From Naumovozyma dairenensis CBS 421 (Eukaryota > Ascomycota > Saccharomycetes > Saccharomycetales > Saccharomycetaceae): a DNA stretch of 64,000 nt. The position numbers and the translations under genes were made by a program. The notes beneath the pieces are model-generated. The model was not told the DNA's origin, searched no databases, and worked only from the letters and a program-made list of their open reading frames with translations. How positions within the stretch are numbered: the stretch's first letter is position 1; each line of letters opens with the position of its first letter. Positions 58,574 through 64,000 of the stretch are shown in pieces. The stretch is taken from the NCBI RefSeq assembly GCF_000227115.2, contig NC_016483.1:124001-188000 (forward strand), written 5' to 3'.

Positions 58574-59968
58574 CTATTGCTTAAAAATATTGTCACCTTT
58601 ATTTATTTGAATCTTTTTATCTTGACCCCCACTAATAATCCCCACTTTTTCAGCCCATCTAACCGCCAACACTTTATCATTAATACCTTTCTTCACTGAT
58701 TTATCTTCTCTTGTGATGGTATACATTGGAGAACTGGATCTAACGTCCCATACCTTGACAGTCCCATCATGAGACCCAGAACATAACATATATTCATTTT
58801 CAGGACAAGTATCCAACGAAACTACGAAATTCTTATGACCGATCAATTGCTGTTGAGTAATCTTTGATGATGAAGAATCCATTCTTGGATCATGTAACGT
58901 GATATGTCTTGCACTAGACCCACAAGCTAACAGATTCAAAGTTGGCATTTGAACCAAAGATAATAAAGAATACGAAGTAATTTTGGTATCTACACATCTT
59001 GCTGTGACTAAATCCCAAGTTTTTATGGTATGATCTTGTGATACGGAGTAACCTACAGTATTATCATTTATATCGAAATTTGTTTGTTCCACAGGGGCCG
59101 TATGTGATTCTAATAAAGCTAATGGTGCACGTCTTCTAATGGTACCATCTTTTAATGTTAGCTTCCTCCTCTTCTTTGCTGCGGTTGAGATCTTATTATC
59201 AGGATTCTTAATTTCTTCCATTGGATCCACTGTAGTCATTTCTTTGTAAATGGTAGACCAGAACCCAATTGCATTATCGTAGGAGGATGATAGAATTCTT
59301 GAAGTTGGGATGGATACATCAAGGGATACTACTGGAGCTTTATGACCTTCTAAGATAGCCAAAGTTTTCCCATCTTCCACGTCTTCATCATCATCTTGTT
59401 CAGTGGCGTTACTGTTGTTTAGTTGATCATTTTTAGTTTTCCATAAACGTAACGTTCTATCATTACCTGCAGAGACCAATCTCGTATTTGAGATAAATTT
59501 GACAGCTTTGATTGGACCTGAGTGACCACTATATTGTTTTTGTACTTTCCCATCCATATTCCAAGTTCTAACTACCCCATCATAGGACCCACTAATTATT
59601 GCTTTGTTATCGGTATCTCTAGATACATCAAGGGAACTGATCCAATCTTCATTGTTGAAACTGGATAGAAATGATGGTGGTAATACAGCTCTTGTATATT
59701 CTAAATTCAAAGAATTTTCAGAAGATAACCCTTTCTTGGTTAAATATTCCTGTAAGGAGGTACGTAATAATTCACCATCTACTAAGAAATCGAATGGAAT
59801 TGGAGTAGGGGATTCTAGGATGTGATTAACAATTTCTGATAGACCATATCTTTTCAATGTTATTGGGACATACATTGGTGTGTCCTGGACATGAAGGGAT
59901 TCATCCTTTTCACGAGTGAAAAATCTAATTTTTAATTGGGATTTATCTGGAGCTTCTTCTGATGACAT
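58574..59968 (-). CDS. YTM1: WD40 ribosome biogenesis factor Ytm1
   Basis: Ytm1, with Erb1 and Nop7, forms a complex needed for 27S pre-rRNA processing in pre-60S particles, and is released by the AAA ATPase Rea1 through its N-terminal UBL domain. The 464-residue protein has that domain at about 10-95 (KIRFFTREKDESLHVQDTPMYVPITLKRYGLSEIVNHIL), with the conserved acidic position in DFLVDGELL nearby. WD repeats follow, for example SGSYDGVVRTWNM, SAGNDRTLRLWK, SSSYDNAIGFWS, SVSQDHTIKTWDL, CSGSHDGTVKVWDVR. The length matches S. cerevisiae (460). Confidence 0.96.
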   Translation of the reverse strand: MSSEEAPDKSQLKIRFFTREKDESLHVQDTPMYVPITLKRYGLSEIVNHILESPTPIPFDFLVDGELLRTSLQEYLTKKGLSSENSLNLEYTRAVLPPSFLSSFNNEDWISSLDVSRDTDNKAIISGSYDGVVRTWNMDGKVQKQYSGHSGPIKAVKFISNTRLVSAGNDRTLRLWKTKNDQLNNSNATEQDDDEDVEDGKTLAILEGHKAPVVSLDVSIPTSRILSSSYDNAIGFWSTIYKEMTTVDPMEEIKNPDNKISTAAKKRRKLTLKDGTIRRRAPLALLESHTAPVEQTNFDINDNTVGYSVSQDHTIKTWDLVTARCVDTKITSYSLLSLVQMPTLNLLACGSSARHITLHDPRMDSSSSKITQQQLIGHKNFVVSLDTCPENEYMLCSGSHDGTVKVWDVRSSSPMYTITREDKSVKKGINDKVLAVRWAEKVGIISGGQDKKIQINKGDNIFKQ

Positions 59969-60137
59969 CTTGATCTATGGGGGGCGCTATGCTCGAGTAT
60001 TCCAGGTGGCCTGACTTAAAATTACAATTGAATATATAAGTATTTTGTATGTACCTCTTCTTATACTAGATTTGGTTTTTGGATATTGATTGATGATCTG
60101 AGCTAACCGTTAACAGTTGTACGTTAAACAATAATTC

Positions 60138-60184
60138 GAGATGAGCTGAGCTAAGCTAAGCTGAGATGAGATGAGATGAGCTGA
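60138..60184 (+). promoter_or_regulatory. PAC-like GATGAG/GAGCT array upstream of YTM1
   Basis: Several GATGAG cores occur in a row (CGAGATGAGCTGAG, then GAGATGAGATGAGATGAGCTGAA) 170-216 bases upstream of YTM1. They are spread over a pentamer-repeat background like the one upstream of RRP36. Confidence 0.6.
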
Positions 60185-60192
60185 ACTTGTTT

Positions 60193-60206
60193 TGAAAAAA
60201 TTTTCA
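60193..60206. promoter_or_regulatory. RRPE-like element upstream of YTM1
   Basis: TGAAAAAATTTTCA is a near-palindromic match to the RRPE consensus, adjacent to the PAC-like array. Confidence 0.6.
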
Positions 60207-60266
60207 AAATTTCAAGAAAATATTTAAAAATTTGAAAATTCCGGGTAACGCCCCCTGCTTGGGAAA

Positions 60267-60281
60267 TTTAGCCGCCCAGCT
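60267..60281 (+). promoter_or_regulatory. 15-bp motif shared with the RRS1 promoter
   Basis: TTTAGCCGCCCAGCT is identical to the minus-strand sequence at 20981-20995 and, as there, lies upstream of a Reb1 site. The factor is unknown to me. Confidence 0.55.
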
Positions 60282-61526
60282 CTTTCCCCGCCGAATAATA
60301 AGGGGTTCGATCCCTCCAATGCGTAAAAAACTATTATGTCATACATTTTGACCCTTTCATAACATCAAGAATATGATTCTTCATGAGCTTCTCCTGTTGA
60401 GTACTCTTTACATCACTCTATCTATGAATTCATATTCTTTGCTCCAATAATATTATTAGAGACCAGTACGTGCCCAGCACAGCCGAATAGGATTGATGGA
60501 AAAGAGACATCTTAATAAGATGATCTTATCCTATAAAGTTTATTAGTGACTTTCTCATCAAATTGCCATTCGTAATCAATATTTAGAGCTTCAACAAAAG
60601 CACTTACAGCAGCTTGTCCGAGAAATCACAAGAACCATCATGGCATGGGAAGAAAAAAAGGCATGCATGCATCAATTCAATTTTAGAAGTGGTATTATCC
60701 ATGTAGAGATATTGACTTATACATGTGCATATGACCGCTCAACAGTATTGCCCCGATGATCCAAACCCACGTTGTTATTTATTGTATACGTATTAGCTTA
60801 TATTGTGTTGTGTTCATGTATATTATATTATAATATATTACATTGTGTTATTCTATAGTGTATTATGTACGTATATGTTTGCAGCGTAAAAAAGATGATC
60901 TACGCTTTTTCGGGATTGGCACATATGATGCACGGTTTTTGTACGGGCAAATCGCTGGTAGATCTGAATGGTACTAAACGTACAAAGGTAAGAAGAGATA
61001 ATCGCAATTGGCATACATTGTAGGTAGGTTGGTTCCTTAACCGTGCAAGAAGGCACTAATTGACGTATTATTGCAGCTAGAGAAACATTCTTGTCCACCT
61101 TATAGTTGATACATGTGGTATAAGTATAGATTAACCTTGCTGTAATTCTAATCACTTAGATAGGTATTTACTTTTTACTCTTCTGGAGAAAGAAAGATCT
61201 ACGTAAGTAGAAAAAAAAGTATTTTTTATTCCTTAAATGGACAAAAAATACCTATTATTAACTTTTAGTGGTGCTGAATGGCTTGAAAGTCCGAGTAAGT
61301 CGAATTCACACCAACACACCAACATAATGAATGATTGGAGACCCTGTTGACGATCGATCAATATTAAATCCGTGGTCTTGATGTCTAAAGAAAAAAAATG
61401 TATAAAGAGACCTAGTTTCTTATAGAAAGAAATCTGATGGTTCTTTGTTATTGTTTTATTCCTACTCTTAAGTTGTGAAATAAAAAAATACAGCAAACAC
61501 AAATTGGGTTAATCAGACATATAAAA

Positions 61527-62783
61527 ATGAAGGCAGTTGTTTTAAAAGTTTTATTTGGACTTTTAGTCACAGCTGCTACTTCGTCTGCTGTTTTACAGGT
61601 TTCATCAGATACATTATATTCTGAACAAAGAACAATTGTCGGTGATGTCATAGTTATGGATGGTTCTTCTTTATTGATAACACATGACCCAGAATTAGGA
61701 ATTTTAAGTGGTACTATTTCAAACAATGGTAACTTATGTATTGGTACCACTGATACTACAAGTATCATGTCCATTGATATACTTGCCACAAATATTGAAA
61801 ATAAGGGAAACTTAATTATTGATAACGGGGTAGCTGGTGATAAAACTACAACAGTCAAGGTTGCCTCATTAGATAATAGTGGGAATTTACTTATTGATTT
61901 AAAGGACTCAATGGAATCTTTAACTGTAACAAACTCATTTGTTAATACCGGTTATATGTCATTATCCCATGTTACTCTTCAAGGCTACGATGGTGTCTTT
62001 ACCTTTAAAGGTCCAACATCTGGTATTACAAATTCTGGTACTATTGATGTCAGTGGTACTAACATCACAATTGATTATCCAATCTCTGGTGGTGGTTGTA
62101 TTTATGGGAATGAGTGGCGTACTGATTTAACTGTCAACACTAATTATCAACATGATCAAACATTTTGGATGCAGAAGTCAGATAGAGCATCATCAATTAC
62201 CTTACTTGGTGCTGGTAAATATATTCCCGTTATTAGAGGGTTCAACTCTGGAAACAAAATTCAATTTGGTAGAAATATTCAAAAGTACGATGGTACTATC
62301 ACCACCCCATCCTATAATCCAGACACAGGTATTGTGACCACATCAAACATGTATGGTACTTTCCAAATTGATATTGGTAAGGGATATGATGGAAGTAAAA
62401 TTAAAAGTGAACAATCCAATTCGTGTCCAACTGTTTCTGACTCCTCTTGCTATGCACCAGCTTTAACATACGGAGATGATGCTGTGGAACCGGCTGCAGC
62501 AACTGAAAGACCAACATCATGTGCTTCCAGGCCTGACCTTTCTATGGCAATTTGTAGCACCGTTCTTCCTTCTTTGTCTTCTTTTCCATCAAGTTATTCA
62601 ACATCCCACATTTCCACTGGTATCTCATCAACCACAAATAATAATGGACAATGTGTGAAAACTGAAACTTCAACAAGTTACTTTTCAACACTACATACTA
62701 CAACGTATTTCTATTCTAAAGTCTCAACGATTACTGCTCCAAGGACACGTACCTTTATTACCACTTATCATACTAAAATCTAA
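61527..62783 (+). CDS. Secreted Hyr1/Iff-type cell-wall protein, no GPI signal
   Basis: The 418-residue protein starts with a signal peptide (about 1-21, VVLKVLFGLLVTAATSSA). Residues about 22-330 look like the hyphally regulated cell-wall protein N-terminal domain, a beta-helical adhesin head: repeated TNSGTIDVSGTNITI-like turns, GGGCIYGNEWRTDL, TFWMQKSDRASSITLLGAGKYIPVIRGF, and Cys-containing SSCYAPALTYGDD. The last 90 residues are Ser/Thr-rich. There is no C-terminal hydrophobic GPI-attachment tail, and two stop codons follow. The full-length family members are large GPI proteins, so this is a short secreted form or a truncated adhesin. S. cerevisiae has no such gene between YTM1 and FSF1. 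Confidence 0.85.
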   Translation: MKAVVLKVLFGLLVTAATSSAVLQVSSDTLYSEQRTIVGDVIVMDGSSLLITHDPELGILSGTISNNGNLCIGTTDTTSIMSIDILATNIENKGNLIIDNGVAGDKTTTVKVASLDNSGNLLIDLKDSMESLTVTNSFVNTGYMSLSHVTLQGYDGVFTFKGPTSGITNSGTIDVSGTNITIDYPISGGGCIYGNEWRTDLTVNTNYQHDQTFWMQKSDRASSITLLGAGKYIPVIRGFNSGNKIQFGRNIQKYDGTITTPSYNPDTGIVTTSNMYGTFQIDIGKGYDGSKIKSEQSNSCPTVSDSSCYAPALTYGDDAVEPAAATERPTSCASRPDLSMAICSTVLPSLSSFPSSYSTSHISTGISSTTNNNGQCVKTETSTSYFSTLHTTTYFYSKVSTITAPRTRTFITTYHTKI

Positions 62784-63302
62784 TGAACTAATTGGTGATG
62801 AGCTTAAGTAACTTCATTGCCCACATTAATCAACTATAGACAGTTTGATATATAGCTATATATTGTATTTTTAGTTTTTAAAGCCTCAGATTTTAACTGT
62901 ATATTATGGAACATAACAGAATAGTAATACTAATTTACCTAGCAACTTCAAACCTTGGCTAATGTCCTTTTCTTCAACTTCAACTCTGACACTTGCTCTG
63001 TTCTGTTCTCTTGTATTCAATACCGCTCGGAGTCCCAAGTCCAACTTGAAGCCGATGCCGGGCTTTTTCAGACGTTTTCTTTTTTCGTTCGAGCATCGGA
63101 AAGGAAAAGCTCAATGTTGATTTTTTGTATATGCAAATCTTGAATTAAACAATAGACAAAACTAATCCATTTCAATGACTAATCATCATTAAAGTGCACG
63201 AAACTGTATCAAAAACATACAAGACCGTTCATATAGCAAGACATTGCTGAAAAACGTAAAAGAGAAAAGAAATAGAATCGTCAACTAAAAATAAAAATAG
63301 CC
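62784..63302. promoter_or_regulatory. FSF1 upstream region
   Basis: 519 bases between the cell-wall protein gene and FSF1, with no distinctive site. A plus-strand ORF within it has no recognisable similarity. Confidence 0.35.
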
Positions 63303-64000
63303 ATGGCATCATCGGTTCCCGGTCCCATCGAATTACCTGAATCTCGGTATGATCTATCCACATACTGGGGTAGAATCCGTCATTGTGCCGAGATTTCAGA
63401 CCCAACCATGTTGTTAACCACCAAGAAAGATCTTGCTCATGCCCGTGAAGTCATCAGTGCATACCGTCATGGTTTAATAAAGACTCCCACTGAGGAATTT
63501 TGGATCGCTAAGAAACACCTAGATTCTACAGTACATCCAGATACAGGTGAGACTGTCATCTTACCCTTCAGAATGTCCAGTTGTGTCATCTCTAACTTGG
63601 TTGTTACACTGGGTATGTTGACTCCAGGGCTAGGTACGACTGGAACATTGTTTTGGCAATGGGCAAATCAATCATTGAATGTGGCAGTAAATTCTGCTAA
63701 TGCGAATAAATCACATAAAATGTCGACGAAACAATTGATGACTAATTATGCTGCTGCAGTGACTGCGTCATGTGGTGTGGCCTTAGGATTGAATAGTGTG
63801 GTTCCTAAATTGAAGAACGTGACTCCAAATACAAAGTTGATTTTGGGTAGGTTGATCCCATTCGCCGCGGTGGTCACAGCTGGTATTGTTAATGTCTTTT
63901 TAATGAGAGGGAATGAAATTCAAAAGGGGATTTCTGTTTATGATTCTAATGGTGATGAAGTTGGGAAGTCTAAGAAGGCTGCATTTATCGCTGTTGGCGA
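63303..64000 (+). CDS. FSF1: Sideroflexin Fsf1 (partial, cut by window end)
   Basis: The frame opens at ATG 63303 and is still open at the window end, giving 232 codons of an expected 327 or so. It begins ASSVPGPIELPESRYDLSTYWGRIRHCAEISDP, the conserved sideroflexin start, and continues with FWIAKKHLDSTVHPDTGE and VILPFRMSSCVISNL. Sideroflexins are mitochondrial inner-membrane transporters; human SFXN1 carries serine. The substrate of yeast Fsf1 is not settled. S. cerevisiae YOR271C also neighbours YTM1. Confidence 0.94.
   Translation, partial: MASSVPGPIELPESRYDLSTYWGRIRHCAEISDPTMLLTTKKDLAHAREVISAYRHGLIKTPTEEFWIAKKHLDSTVHPDTGETVILPFRMSSCVISNLVVTLGMLTPGLGTTGTLFWQWANQSLNVAVNSANANKSHKMSTKQLMTNYAAAVTASCGVALGLNSVVPKLKNVTPNTKLILGRLIPFAAVVTAGIVNVFLMRGNEIQKGISVYDSNGDEVGKSKKAAFIAVG

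Larger units (their letters stand above)
59969..61526. promoter_or_regulatory. 1.56-kb interval: YTM1 promoter and cell-wall gene promoter
   Basis: The left part holds YTM1 promoter elements: GATGAG arrays, an RRPE-like element, a Reb1 site (CGGGTAA, 60242-60248) and the 15-bp motif at 60267-60281. The rest is the promoter of the divergent cell-wall gene and unassigned sequence. In S. cerevisiae the H/ACA snoRNA snR8 lies between FSF1 and YTM1; I could not find it here by eye. A B-box-like sequence lies at 60304-60314. Confidence 0.5.

Noticed and set aside
60250..60322. A tRNA gene around the B-box-like sequence
   Set aside because: No acceptor, D or anticodon stems can be drawn upstream of it.

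Overview
This window is nuclear DNA from a budding yeast of the family Saccharomycetaceae. It is AT-rich and gene-dense, with one obvious spliced gene (RPS10). Asparagine and aspartate runs interrupt several proteins. Protein similarity and gene order follow Saccharomyces cerevisiae chromosome XV from CPA1 (YOR303W) down to FSF1 (YOR271C), with the window reversed relative to that chromosome. Genes whose S. cerevisiae counterparts lie on chromosome XIII (RNH1 YMR234W, UBP8 YMR223W, GUA1 YMR217W, SCJ1 YMR214W, and probably a TRI1/YMR233W-like gene) are slotted in at the matching places, in the same descending order. That is the signature of a post-whole-genome-duplication yeast that kept a different mix of duplicates. 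The poly-Asn tract, long intergenic regions and 20-N contig joins would suit Naumovozyma or Kazachstania; Naumovozyma is my best guess, with low confidence at genus level.

Layout. 0-9 kb: CPA1 with its arginine attenuator uORF, a long intergenic region with tRNA-Arg(UCU), RAX1 and BUD7/BCH1. 9-24 kb: MUM3, TIM18, RNH1, tRNA-Asp(GUC), the Munc13-like YOR296W, a TRI1/UAF30-like SWIB protein, RRS1, intron-containing RPS10, the Mpv17-family YOR292C and intron-containing tRNA-Pro(UGG). 24-40 kb: the P5B ATPase YPK9, a gene-poor stretch, a divergent pair of unrecognised membrane-protein ORFs, MPD1, RRP36, the rhodanese pair RDL2/RDL1, YOR283W and PLP2. 40-50 kb: UBP8, FSH3, RFM1, HEM4, an old yellow enzyme and GUA1. 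50-64 kb: a 2.7 kb gene-free interval, SCJ1, CAF20, RIM20, MOD5, YTM1, a Hyr1/Iff-type secreted cell-wall protein and the start of FSF1.

The genes are mostly core housekeeping. Functional groups visible here are ribosome synthesis (RRS1, RRP36, YTM1, RPS10, with PAC, RRPE, Reb1 and Rap1 sites upstream), translation and tRNA function (CAF20, MOD5, three tRNA genes), ER folding (MPD1 with HDEL, SCJ1 with RDEL), nucleotide and arginine supply (GUA1, CPA1), chromatin (UBP8, RFM1, the SWIB protein), and mitochondrial or membrane functions (TIM18, FSF1, YOR292C, YPK9). The most unusual signals are a 53-bp hairpin-forming sequence present twice in inverted orientation 25 kb apart, a +1 frame break in PLP2 that separates its conserved acidic tail, a tRNA-Arg with an eight-base T loop, and a contig gap whose two flanks are the same 19 bases.
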